Positions 1-7,257 of a DNA stretch of 19,318 bases are shown one piece after another. The notes beneath the pieces were generated by a model. The model had not been told where the DNA came from, did not search any database, and was given only the letters and a program-made list of their open reading frames with translations. The translations under genes and the position numbers were made by a program. This DNA comes from Clostridiales bacterium UBA7568 (GTDB lineage: Bacteria > Bacillota > Clostridia > Oscillospirales > CAG-272): contig DLLG01000004.1 of assembly GCA_002479075.1 (NCBI GenBank), positions 97,610-116,927 of the forward strand, read 5' to 3'. How positions within the stretch are numbered: position 1 is the first letter of the stretch; each line of letters begins with the position of its first letter.

Positions 1-135
1 AAGCTTCAATAAATTGTTTTGTTTGAATATTATATTACCATAAAAGGGGCGGGTATCCGCTCTTTTTTGATTTTCAATTCGGGAAGAAAAGTGGGCAAAA
101 GAAACTTCAATAAATTGTTTTGCGCAAACTTTATA
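1..135 (-). repeat. two degenerate copies of the AT-rich dispersed repeat
   Basis: Two copies read on the minus strand, at about 1-35 and 81-135, sharing a block of the form CTTCAATAAATTGTTTTG (at 4-21 and 105-122, 101 bp apart). Read in reverse complement, the second copy matches the plus-strand array at 18954-19318: TATAAAGTTTGC, a ~13-nt spacer, then a block like AAGTTTCTTTTGCC followed by ACTTTTCTTC. Between the copies is a GC-rich hairpin at about 42-67 (GCGG, loop GTAT, CCGC, with A/T-rich flanks that also pair). No credible coding region is seen here. Repeat membership is seen directly; the function is unknown. Confidence 0.7.
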
Positions 136-138
136 TTG

Positions 139-175
139 CCTTCTCCCGCAGGAGAAGGAGGACCGCTTTGGCGGT
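139..175. repeat. double-hairpin palindromic intergenic element
   Basis: There are two back-to-back perfect hairpins. CCTTCTCC (139-146), loop CGCA, GGAGAAGG (151-158) is followed by ACCGC (162-166), loop TTTG, GCGGT (171-175), and then GGATGAGG. This layout resembles short palindromic repeats dispersed through gut Clostridia genomes, which is an impression from memory. It could be a REP/BOX-like element; no nearby gene obviously uses it. Confidence 0.55.
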
Positions 176-192
176 GGATGAGGCGTGTTACA

Positions 193-240
193 ATGTATGG
201 GACGGGTCTCACGTCCCGTCACCCTGTCTTTATCGATATA
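193..240 (-). repeat. GC-rich repeat, inverted partner of 18998-19045
   Basis: Reverse-complemented, this stretch matches 18998-19045 over about 48 nt with roughly six mismatches by hand count, including the shared core CAGGGTGACGGGACG. It contains the inverted repeat GACGGG (201-206) / CCCGTC (215-220). It therefore belongs to an intergenic repeat family present in opposite orientation at the two ends of the window. The rest of 241-306 shows nothing I can name. Confidence 0.7.
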
Positions 241-306
241 CATGCCAAGCAGGCGTCGCCGAGAAGAGGATTGTAAAAGTGCGTCAGAGCGGGTTCTTTT
301 GAATTA

Positions 307-336
307 AAAAAATCCCCGCCGAAGCGGGGATTTTTT
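307..336 (-). terminator. intrinsic terminator of the DUF3048 lipoprotein gene
   Basis: This is a 13-bp stem built from AAAAAATCCCCGC and its complement with a 4-nt loop. On the minus strand the loop reads TTCG closed by C-G pairs, the very stable UUCG tetraloop type, and the stem ends in a T run. It lies 6 nt beyond the stop codon at 343-345. Since the stem has A/T runs on both sides it could also stop transcription entering from the left. Confidence 0.9.
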
Positions 337-342
337 GTTTTT

Positions 343-1635
343 TCAGTTTGCGTGATAGCCTCTTGCGGGGAAGTCGTTTACATAGCCTTTTTCAAGGTAA
401 CCGATGTAAGTATTGCCTGCCGCGAGGGTGAGCTCCGTGCCGTTTTCCGTTGTAAGGATGAGGGCGCCGTTTGCGGATTTTGCCCAGTTGATTGCGATCA
501 TCTTGCCGCCGTAGCAATAGTAGCCTTTGCCTGCGCCCGTTACGGAAATGAATGCGATCTTCGGGTCTTCCTTCGGACCTTTATCACAGGTTACGTCAAC
601 ACCGAGGAAGATAACGTTTGTGAAGGAAAGCTGTTCGCCGCTCAAACCGTCTACTGAGACCTGCGAACGGATGTATTTGCCGGAGGAGGAGTCATACTCG
701 AAAGTGACTTCCTTTTTGCTTGTGTTGTTATCCATTGTGAAATCGATTTTGACTGTTCTTGCGGAGATGTTTGATGCGACTGCGGAGCTTGTTCCGAACT
801 TGAAGCCTTTCGGCGCGCCCGTGTAGCTCGTGCCGCTCTTTGCAAATCTCGATGATTTTCCGGTTATCATAAGCTTGAGAGCCGTGCCGTTTACAACCGT
901 GTCGTGAAGCAGGTCTTTACGCGAGCCCTTGTTCTGGATTGTGCCATAAGTTTCGCCGTTTTCTTTCCAGCTTGTTATAGGCTCGAACATCGTGTCAACT
1001 ATGGCGAAGCGGTTGCCGAGTCTGTTTGCTACGAGCTGATAGAAATCATACTTTTCGTTTATCGAGCCGCCGTGGCAAACAAGGATTGCGTTATGGCTCT
1101 GGGCAATGTCGATATGAAAATCTCTGCCGGAACGGACGTTGCAAATATCCTTGACGGATTCGTAATCCTCGATTACGGCGAGGTAACGCGTGATGCCGGG
1201 AGCGACGAGCGCTTCATAAAGAATATCTGCCTGATAAAGACCCTTCTGGTTTTTATAAGCGTTTGAAATATTGTCAATAACTACTGCGATGGGGCGCTTG
1301 TTGGAAGGATCGTTCTTGCTTGTTTTAAGTCCTGTGAGAGGATTTATGTATGAGCCAGACTCAACGGGAGTTACGGGCTTTGTTGTTACGGGAGGATTGA
1401 TTACCGTCGTTGTAGCGGACGCCGAGGTCGTTGTCTGAACGGGGACTGTTGTTCCGGGTGCTGTCGTAACGGTCGGTGCGGTTGTTGTCTGATCGGTTGA
1501 GTTGGGTTTAAGGGTCAGACCCGGATCATCCGTCGTCTGCGACTGCCCTCCGCATCCGATCACCGATGCGCATATCGTCGCAACCATAGCGATTGCCAGA
1601 AACATAAGTAATATTTGTTTTAATTCTTTCTTCAT
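343..1635 (-). CDS. DUF3048 domain-containing lipoprotein
   Basis: This 430-aa secreted lipoprotein has a short basic N-terminus, a hydrophobic segment (about residues 8-26) and a lipobox-like VIGC with Cys28 as the predicted lipidation site. A Thr/Pro/Ser-rich linker follows (about 30-95). From about residue 97 the sequence matches the DUF3048 family (the YerB type of Bacillus): NPLTG, KRPIAVVIDN, a segment reading QADILYEALV, ITRYLAVIED and VRSGRDFHID. The family's molecular role is not established; the linker suggests the domain projects from the membrane into or across the wall. The ATG at 1635 has an AAAGGA site about 10 nt upstream. The gene has its own promoter (1718-1746) and terminator, so it appears to be a single-gene unit behind tadA. 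Family assignment is confident and function unknown. Confidence 0.9.
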   Translation of the reverse strand: MKKELKQILLMFLAIAMVATICASVIGCGGQSQTTDDPGLTLKPNSTDQTTTAPTVTTAPGTTVPVQTTTSASATTTVINPPVTTKPVTPVESGSYINPLTGLKTSKNDPSNKRPIAVVIDNISNAYKNQKGLYQADILYEALVAPGITRYLAVIEDYESVKDICNVRSGRDFHIDIAQSHNAILVCHGGSINEKYDFYQLVANRLGNRFAIVDTMFEPITSWKENGETYGTIQNKGSRKDLLHDTVVNGTALKLMITGKSSRFAKSGTSYTGAPKGFKFGTSSAVASNISARTVKIDFTMDNNTSKKEVTFEYDSSSGKYIRSQVSVDGLSGEQLSFTNVIFLGVDVTCDKGPKEDPKIAFISVTGAGKGYYCYGGKMIAINWAKSANGALILTTENGTELTLAAGNTYIGYLEKGYVNDFPARGYHAN

Positions 1636-1717
1636 CTGACGTACGTCCTTTCTTTTTCTTTGCGAGGGGGATTACGTCATTTTCCCCTGATTTTTATACT
1701 TCTGCGATGTACTTTAT

Positions 1718-1746
1718 ATGTTACCACAGATGTGCGCAAAAGTCAA
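1718..1746 (-). promoter_or_regulatory. sigma-A type promoter for the DUF3048 gene
   Basis: On the minus strand TTGACT (1746-1741) is followed by a 17-nt spacer and TAACAT (1723-1718). The predicted start near 1711 leaves a leader of about 75 nt. It is a reasonable but not perfect match, in the only non-coding gap upstream of the lipoprotein gene. Confidence 0.55.
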
Positions 1747-1798
1747 ACATATTTTGAGGGCAAAAAACTACAAATTTTGCCTCTTTTCTCTGTTGATT

Positions 1799-2272
1799 TT
1801 AACGTTTTCTTCTTTTCTCCCGCAATGCGGAGAAAAATCCGGAAAGTTTTTCGGAGCATTCCTCTCCGAGAACGCCTTCTGTCACCTGCGGGACGTGATT
1901 GAAGCCGAGAGAAAACGTTTTTTCCCTTGAAACAACGGCTCCCGCTTTTTCGTCTCTTGCGCCGAAAATGACCCTCTTTATTCTCGAATTGATTATTGCG
2001 CCGGCACACATAGGGCAGGGCTCAAGCGTCACATAAAGCTCGCACATAAACAGCCGCCATCCTCCGAGCCTTTTGCAGGCGAGGTCGATCGCTTTTATTT
2101 CTGCGTGGCAAAGGGCGTTTTTATCCGTTTCGCGGGTATTATATGCCCTTGCAACGATCTTATCGCCCCATACGACGACCGCCCCGACGGGCACCTCGCC
2201 GCTTTTCGCCGCTTTTTCGGCTTCCTTTAAGGCGATGTTCATAAAATATTCGTCCCTTGAGATGATCTTCAT
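1799..2272 (-). CDS. tadA: tRNA-specific adenosine deaminase TadA
   Basis: TadA deaminates adenosine 34 of tRNA-Arg(ACG) to inosine, allowing wobble decoding of CGN codons. The 157-aa product has the cytidine/adenosine deaminase fold with the zinc site intact: HAE (His56, catalytic Glu58) and PCPMC (Cys86, Cys89). VPVGAVVV and the ARAYNTRE segment are typical of the family, and the length is normal. I place the start at the ATG at 2272, which has GAGG 5 nt upstream. The open frame extends to a TTG at 2290, inside the previous gene's end, but that start has no ribosome binding site. The stop codon of the upstream regulator lies 7 nt before this start, so translation is probably coupled and the gene co-transcribed with the topoisomerase/regulator operon. 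No clear terminator separates it from the next gene. Confidence 0.93.
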   Translation of the reverse strand: MKIISRDEYFMNIALKEAEKAAKSGEVPVGAVVVWGDKIVARAYNTRETDKNALCHAEIKAIDLACKRLGGWRLFMCELYVTLEPCPMCAGAIINSRIKRVIFGARDEKAGAVVSREKTFSLGFNHVPQVTEGVLGEECSEKLSGFFSALREKRRKR

Positions 2273-2279
2273 AGCTGCC

Positions 2280-2888
2280 TCATTCTTCAAACATATAGCC
2301 CTTGCCGCGGATTGTGCGGATGAGCTTTATGCCGAATTTGTTTTCGAGCTTTTCGCGCAGATAGCAGATGTAAACATCGACGACGTTTTCTCCGTCGCCC
2401 CCGCCCCAGACATTGTCATAGAGCTCGCCGCGCGATATTTCAGTTCCCCTGCGGGAATAGAGATATTCAAAAAGAGCGAATTCGCGCTTTGTAAGACGGG
2501 AGGAGACGCCTTTATAGCTGACGGTGCGCTTTTCTCCGTCAACGGAGAGCCTGCCTGCCTCTGTCATTCTTCTTATCGTCGGCGAGGGGGAGGCTTTGCT
2601 TTCTCCGAAGAGCGCCCGCATAAGCTCCTCCGTGTCAAACGGTCTTGAAAGCACGGCGGCAGGCGAGACGTTTTCGAATGTCGCAAGCTCCTCCGGATAA
2701 CCGAAAACGACTGTCAGGCAGTCCTCCGGAATTGCAACTTTGCCGATATCCGGCGCAGATATGACAAGTGCACAGGGAGGATTTATGCGGCTTTCCTCCG
2801 GCAGGACGTTTGCGCCGTATTCCGAAAGCTCGATGCAGAGCATACGGCGAAAAATCTTGTCCGAGCAGATTACATAAACATCTGTCAT
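2280..2888 (-). CDS. OmpR-type winged-helix regulator with degenerate receiver domain
   Basis: This 202-aa protein has two parts. Residues ~1-95 thread onto a response-regulator receiver; residues ~115-202 form an OmpR/PhoB winged-helix DNA-binding domain (LTKREFALFEYL, a helix reading ELYDNVWG, VDVYICYLREKL, IRGKGYMFE). The receiver lacks its phosphorylation site: where the conserved Asp should end beta-3, the sequence is ALVIS (Ser44). The N-terminal acidic pair is SD rather than DD/ED, and the conserved Lys before the Pro-Phe turn is Arg82 (SRPFD). It is probably a phosphorylation-independent pseudo-receiver regulator. No sensor kinase is nearby. The ATG at 2888 overlaps the topoisomerase A stop as ATGA, so the two are translationally coupled; an in-frame upstream ATG at 2945 lies inside that gene and is less likely. 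Target genes are unknown. Confidence 0.85.
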   Translation of the reverse strand: MTDVYVICSDKIFRRMLCIELSEYGANVLPEESRINPPCALVISAPDIGKVAIPEDCLTVVFGYPEELATFENVSPAAVLSRPFDTEELMRALFGESKASPSPTIRRMTEAGRLSVDGEKRTVSYKGVSSRLTKREFALFEYLYSRRGTEISRGELYDNVWGGGDGENVVDVYICYLREKLENKFGIKLIRTIRGKGYMFEE

Positions 2889-5098
2889 AGCTTGTCCGCC
2901 GTTCCGAGGGCGGTTCCGGTTGCGGGAATTTTTATCTTTCTGCAACGGCTCGCTCCCTCGTATTTTTCAGGGTTGCGACTTGCCTCGGTTATCGTCTGAC
3001 CTGCTTTTAGGGTAAACAGGGTGACTCCGCCCGCCGTCCTCGTCGCCTTTTCGGGGACGAGCTTTGTATTTATGACAATCGCTTTATTCTGCGAGTTTAC
3101 GAGAATTATATCTTCGTTTTCCGAGATGAAGAACGCCGCAACTATCGGCGAAGCCGCGGAATAAGCCGCAACGAGCTTCTTTCTCGCCGCCTTTGTTTCA
3201 TAGAGCGAGAGCGGGATCTTGACGCCCTTGCCGTTTTCGAAAATATAGACTATGAAGTGCTTGTCGTCATACTTTGTGCCGACGTCCATCGCGATTGCCT
3301 TTTCATCCTTATCAAAGCCGAGCTTTGCGGGAATGTAATCGCCGAGGGCGGATGCCTTGCAGGTATCGAAATCGGAGGCTTTTGCGCGGTAGATTCGCTG
3401 CTTATCCGAAACAAAGAGCAGCTCGGAAATGTTTTCTCCGTCTGTCACCTGCGCAATCTCGTCGCCTTCCTTTAGCTTCTGCTCGTCTGCTCCGCGCAGG
3501 GAAGTAAGGGTGATCTTTTTGAAATAACCGCCCTTTGTGAAATAGAATTTGACGTTGTAATTGTCAACAAAGTCCTCTTCCTTGTATTCCACAACGGTGT
3601 CGTCCGTTATAAGGCGGGTCTTTCTCGGCACGGCATACTTTTTCTTGACCTCTTCAAGCTGTGTCGCGATTAGCTTTTTCAGCTTCTTTTCCGAGCCGAG
3701 CGTCTCGCGCAGATCGGCAATTTCGCGCTGCAACGATTCGATTTCCTTTATGCGCTCAACAATATATTCTCTGTTAAGATGACGGAGCTTTATCTCCGCA
3801 ATATATTCCGCCTGAACTCTGTCAATTCCGAAGCCCTCCATCAGGTTCGGGACGACGTCCGCGTCCTTTTCCGTCTCGCGCACGATCTTTATTGCTTTAT
3901 CGATGTCCAACAGTATCTCGCCGAGACCGAGGAGCAGATGAAGCTTTTCGCATTTCCTGTCGAGGTCGAAGGAGAGCGTGCGGCTGACGCATTTCATTCT
4001 GAACTTTATCCATTCCTCAATTATCGCCCGAACGCCGAGGAGTCTCGGCTCGCCGTCGATGAGGACGTTGAAATTGCAGGTGAAGTCGTCTTGCAGGGGC
4101 GTTTTCTTGAAGAGCTTTGCCATAAGCATATCGGGGTCTGTTCCGCGCCTTACGTCAAGGGTGAGCTTGAAGCCGTGCAGGTCGATCTCGTCGCGCACGT
4201 CCGTAACTTCTTTGAGCTGTCCGTCTTTTATCATATCGGTCAGCTTTTTGAAGATCAGTTCGATCGAGGTCGAATAAGGAATTTCAACGATTTCGATACA
4301 GCCGGAATTTTTGTCATAAACGTATCTTGAGCGGAGCGTGAGCTTGCCTCTGCCCGTTTCAAAAATTTCCCGCATCTGCTCGCGATTATATATAAGTCCT
4401 CCGCCGCCCGGAAAATCCGGAGCCTTGATTATGTCCATAAGCTCTTCTGCGGACATAGCCGGATCGCGCAGAACGGCGATCGTTCCGTCGCAGACTTCGC
4501 CCAAATTGAACGAGCATATCTGGCTCTGAAGTCCGACGGCAATGCCCATATTGGACGAAACGAGGATATTCGGGAAGGACGTCGGGAGCAGGGTCGGCTC
4601 GGTTGTCGTGTTATCGTAGTTCGGGACAAGATCGACGGCGTCTCTGTCTATCCCGCCGAAAATTTCCGCGCATATCGGGTCGAGCTTTGCCTCCGTATAA
4701 CGCGAAGCGGCGTACGCCATATCGCGACTGTACTGCTTTCCGAAGCTTCCCTTTGAGTCGACAAACGGATGAAGCAGGGCCTCGTTGCCGCGCGTCAGTC
4801 TGACCATCGTTTCGTAAATTGCCGCGTCACCGTGAGGGTTTAAGCGCATTGTCTGACCGACGATGTTTGCGCTCTTCGTTCTGCCGCCCGTCAAAAGCCC
4901 CATTTTATACATTGTATAGAGCAGCTTTCTGTGCGACGGCTTGAAACCGTCGATCTCCGGTATCGCACGGGAAACGATGACCGACATAACGTATGGCATA
5001 TAGTTCTTTTCGATTGTCTCCGTTATGGGCTGGTTCGTCGGCTCTGCCGGGGGGAGGTCGTCAAAGGTGAGCTGATCACTTTTCTTTTTTCTTGCCAT
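2885..5098 (-). CDS. parC: DNA topoisomerase IV-type subunit A (GyrA/ParC family)
   Basis: This is the DNA breakage-reunion subunit of a type IIA topoisomerase, 737 aa. The winged-helix catalytic region carries the active-site tyrosine in SRYTEAK (Tyr134), the HGD motif at 89-91 and the usual DGFKPSHRK segment near the N-terminus. A coiled-coil segment (about 440-500) precedes a degenerate C-terminal beta-pinwheel region. I see no GyrA box (QRRGGKG-like), so relaxation/decatenation rather than supercoiling is more likely, supporting the ParC call over GyrA. The residue equivalent to E. coli GyrA Ser83 is Ala92 and to Asp87 is Glu96. I chose the ATG at 5098 because AGGGAGG is 9 nt upstream; the ATG at 5104 is too close to it. 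It follows the B subunit by 20 nt and overlaps the regulator by 4 nt. Substrate preference cannot be read from sequence. Confidence 0.88.
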   Translation of the reverse strand: MARKKKSDQLTFDDLPPAEPTNQPITETIEKNYMPYVMSVIVSRAIPEIDGFKPSHRKLLYTMYKMGLLTGGRTKSANIVGQTMRLNPHGDAAIYETMVRLTRGNEALLHPFVDSKGSFGKQYSRDMAYAASRYTEAKLDPICAEIFGGIDRDAVDLVPNYDNTTTEPTLLPTSFPNILVSSNMGIAVGLQSQICSFNLGEVCDGTIAVLRDPAMSAEELMDIIKAPDFPGGGGLIYNREQMREIFETGRGKLTLRSRYVYDKNSGCIEIVEIPYSTSIELIFKKLTDMIKDGQLKEVTDVRDEIDLHGFKLTLDVRRGTDPDMLMAKLFKKTPLQDDFTCNFNVLIDGEPRLLGVRAIIEEWIKFRMKCVSRTLSFDLDRKCEKLHLLLGLGEILLDIDKAIKIVRETEKDADVVPNLMEGFGIDRVQAEYIAEIKLRHLNREYIVERIKEIESLQREIADLRETLGSEKKLKKLIATQLEEVKKKYAVPRKTRLITDDTVVEYKEEDFVDNYNVKFYFTKGGYFKKITLTSLRGADEQKLKEGDEIAQVTDGENISELLFVSDKQRIYRAKASDFDTCKASALGDYIPAKLGFDKDEKAIAMDVGTKYDDKHFIVYIFENGKGVKIPLSLYETKAARKKLVAAYSAASPIVAAFFISENEDIILVNSQNKAIVINTKLVPEKATRTAGGVTLFTLKAGQTITEASRNPEKYEGASRCRKIKIPATGTALGTADKL

Positions 5099-5118
5099 TG
5101 TCATTTACCTCCCTTTCA

Positions 5119-7101
5119 TCAAATATCGGCATCGGCAAGATATAGCTTGCCGTTGCGTGCGATAAAATCCTTTCTTTCGGCGATGTCGTCTCCGAGGAGC
5201 GTTTCAAAGATGTATTCTGTCTGCGCTCTGTCTGCCTCGCAGATCTTTATCAGCCTGCGAGTTGCGGGGTTCATCGTCGTCTGCCACATCATCTCCGGCT
5301 CGTTTTCGCCGAGGCCCTTGGAGCGTTGCAGCGTGTATTTTGAGTTTCCGATGTTTTTCAGTATTTCGAGTTTTTCCTTTTCGTTGTATGCGAAATATAT
5401 CTTGTCCTTTGACGCAATCTCAAAAAGCGGCGACTCTGCGATATATACTCTGCCTTCCTTTATGAGCGTCGGAAGGAGCCGATAAAACATTGTCAGAATG
5501 AGGGTTCTTATCTGGAATCCGTCCTCATCCGCATCGGTACAGATGATGATCTTGCTCCATTTCAGAGAATCGAGATCAAAGGTCGCCTCGCCCTTCTGCT
5601 TGACCTCAACCCCGCAACCGATGACCTTGAGAAGGTCTGTTATGATGTCGCTCTTGAAGATTCTGTCATAGCCTGCTTTGAGACAGTTGAGAGTCTTGCC
5701 GCGGACGGGGATTATCGCCTGAAATTCTGCGTCCCTGCCGAGCTTACAGGATGTGAGAGCCGAGTCGCCCTCAACGATATAAAGCTCGCGCCTTTCGGGA
5801 TCCTTTGAACGGCACGAAACGAATTTTTCAACTCTTGAAGCTATATCGTTTGAGGTGCTGAGTTTCTTTTTGAGATTGAGACGGGTTGTCTCCGCCGTTT
5901 CGCGGCTGCGCTTGTTTGCGAGAACCTGTGATGCGATTTTGTCCGCATCGAGCGGGTTTTCAGCAAAATATATCTCAAGAGTGCTCTTGAGGTAATCAGT
6001 CATAGCCTCGGCGATGAATTCGTTCGTTATCGCCTTTTTCGTCTGGTTTGCATACGACGTCTCCGTTGACGAGCTGTTTATGACGAGGACAAGACAGTCC
6101 TCAATGTCTGCGAAGGTTATCTTCGAATCGTTTTTATTGTATTTTCCGGTCTGCTTGATGTATTTATCGATAGCATAGACGAAGGCGGTCTTTGTCGCCT
6201 TGTCGGGCGAGCCGCCGTGTTCAAGGAAGCTGGAGTTATGATAATATTCGATCAGCTGGAAGGCGTTTGAGAAGCAGAACGCAAACTCAGCTTTGAGACT
6301 GTAATCGTCCTTATCGGCACGGTCACGCCCTCTTGTCTCCATCTGATAATACTGCGGGGGAGTTATTGCCTCGGCGCCCGCCATCCTTGAGATATAATCC
6401 TTTATGCCGTGTTCGTAATAATATTCCTTCTCTTCAAAGTCGCCCTCCATCGTCTGCCAGCGGAAAACAAAGCGCAGTCCCGCATTGACGACAGCCTGAC
6501 GGTCAAGCATTGTTTCGAAGAATATCTTCGGGATGTTTGTATCCGTAAAGACCTCAAGGTCCGGACGCCAGGTTACAATCGTACCCGTCCGCTGTTCTTT
6601 TCTTGAAAGGGGGGTGCGGATGAGCTCGCCGTCAGGTTCTCCCTTCTTGAAATTCATTTCGAGCATTTCCGTCGTATGATACGACTGAACCTTCATAAAT
6701 TCCGAGGAGCACTGCGTCGCCGCCGCGCCGAGACCGTTCAGACCCAGGGAATATTTATAGTTTGAGCCGCTGTCGTTATTGTTGTATTTGCCGCCGGCGT
6801 AAAGCTCGCAATAGACCAGCTCCCAGTTATACGCTTGCTCCTTTTCGTTATAATCGAGAGGGACGCCGCGCCCGAAATCTTCAATGCGGATCGTTCTGTC
6901 GCTGAAGACGGTTATATTTATTTTGTCTCCGTAGCCTTCCTTTGCCTCATCGACGGAGTTTGAGAGTATCTCAAATACGGAATGCTCGCATCCTTCGATG
7001 CTGTCCGAACCGAAAATGACGGCAGGACGCTTGCGGACGCGCTCCGCTCCCTTCAGCATAGTTATACTGTTGTCGTTATAAGTGTTGTTTTTGACAGCCA
7101 T
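5119..7101 (-). CDS. parE: DNA topoisomerase IV-type subunit B (GyrB/ParE family)
   Basis: This is the ATPase/TOPRIM subunit that partners the adjacent A subunit, 660 aa. The GHKL ATP site is present: NSVDEA (Asn48, Glu52), EDFGRGVP, the lid YAGGKY and GLNGLGAAAT. The transducer has a NQTKK segment with the ATP-contacting Lys. The TOPRIM domain shows EGDSA, then DADEDG for the metal-binding aspartates, and SKGLGE near the end. Two motifs differ from the textbook form: EGDSALTSCKLGRD replaces EGDSAGGSAK, and DADEDGFQIRT replaces DADVDGAHIRT; such forms occur, from memory, in a clostridial clade. The ATG at 7101 has GGAG about 8 nt upstream. It is the first gene of the leftward operon, driven by the promoter at 7190-7218. 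ParE rather than GyrB is inferred from its partner. Confidence 0.9.
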   Translation of the reverse strand: MAVKNNTYNDNSITMLKGAERVRKRPAVIFGSDSIEGCEHSVFEILSNSVDEAKEGYGDKINITVFSDRTIRIEDFGRGVPLDYNEKEQAYNWELVYCELYAGGKYNNNDSGSNYKYSLGLNGLGAAATQCSSEFMKVQSYHTTEMLEMNFKKGEPDGELIRTPLSRKEQRTGTIVTWRPDLEVFTDTNIPKIFFETMLDRQAVVNAGLRFVFRWQTMEGDFEEKEYYYEHGIKDYISRMAGAEAITPPQYYQMETRGRDRADKDDYSLKAEFAFCFSNAFQLIEYYHNSSFLEHGGSPDKATKTAFVYAIDKYIKQTGKYNKNDSKITFADIEDCLVLVINSSSTETSYANQTKKAITNEFIAEAMTDYLKSTLEIYFAENPLDADKIASQVLANKRSRETAETTRLNLKKKLSTSNDIASRVEKFVSCRSKDPERRELYIVEGDSALTSCKLGRDAEFQAIIPVRGKTLNCLKAGYDRIFKSDIITDLLKVIGCGVEVKQKGEATFDLDSLKWSKIIICTDADEDGFQIRTLILTMFYRLLPTLIKEGRVYIAESPLFEIASKDKIYFAYNEKEKLEILKNIGNSKYTLQRSKGLGENEPEMMWQTTMNPATRRLIKICEADRAQTEYIFETLLGDDIAERKDFIARNGKLYLADADI

Positions 7102-7126
7102 TTTATCACTCCGCTCAATGTTTTGC

Positions 7127-7154
7127 TTGATTTATCATAAAAATTTGTTATAAT
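7127..7154 (+). promoter_or_regulatory. promoter of the rightward seven-gene operon
   Basis: TTGATT (7127-7132) is followed by a 16-nt spacer and a perfect TATAAT (7149-7154). The predicted start near 7161 gives a leader of about 97 nt before the ATG at 7258. It points toward the oppositely directed promoter at 7190-7218. Confidence 0.65.
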
Positions 7155-7162
7155 ACTTATAG

Positions 7163-7175
7163 GCGTAAAATACGC
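7163..7175. promoter_or_regulatory. palindrome between two facing promoters (candidate operator)
   Basis: GCGTA, AAA, TACGC forms a perfect 5-3-5 inverted repeat just downstream of the predicted rightward start (~7161) and of the leftward start (~7183). It could be a protein binding site acting on both operons, or a short hairpin at the 5' end of both transcripts. Only the palindrome and its location are seen. Confidence 0.4.
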
Positions 7176-7189
7176 AATTTACTATGACT

Positions 7190-7218
7190 ATTATAGCATA
7201 TGGCAAAATTTTATTCAA
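7190..7218 (-). promoter_or_regulatory. promoter of the leftward topoisomerase operon
   Basis: On the minus strand TTGAAT (7218-7213) is followed by a 17-nt spacer and TATAAT (7195-7190), giving a predicted start near 7183 and a leader of about 82 nt to the ATG at 7101. It is a strong sigma-A match. Confidence 0.7.
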
Positions 7219-7257
7219 GAATAATTTGCAAAAACGCAGGATAAGGACATAAAACAG

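Noticed and set aside
19..302. Short overlapping frames in the left spacer
   Set aside because: They run through palindromes and repeats, differ in composition from the genes, and have no ribosome binding site.
1756..1783. Terminator for tadA (GGCAAAA/TTTTGCC hairpin)
   Set aside because: On the minus strand the stem is followed by CCCTCAAAA-type sequence, not a T run, so I do not list it as a terminator.
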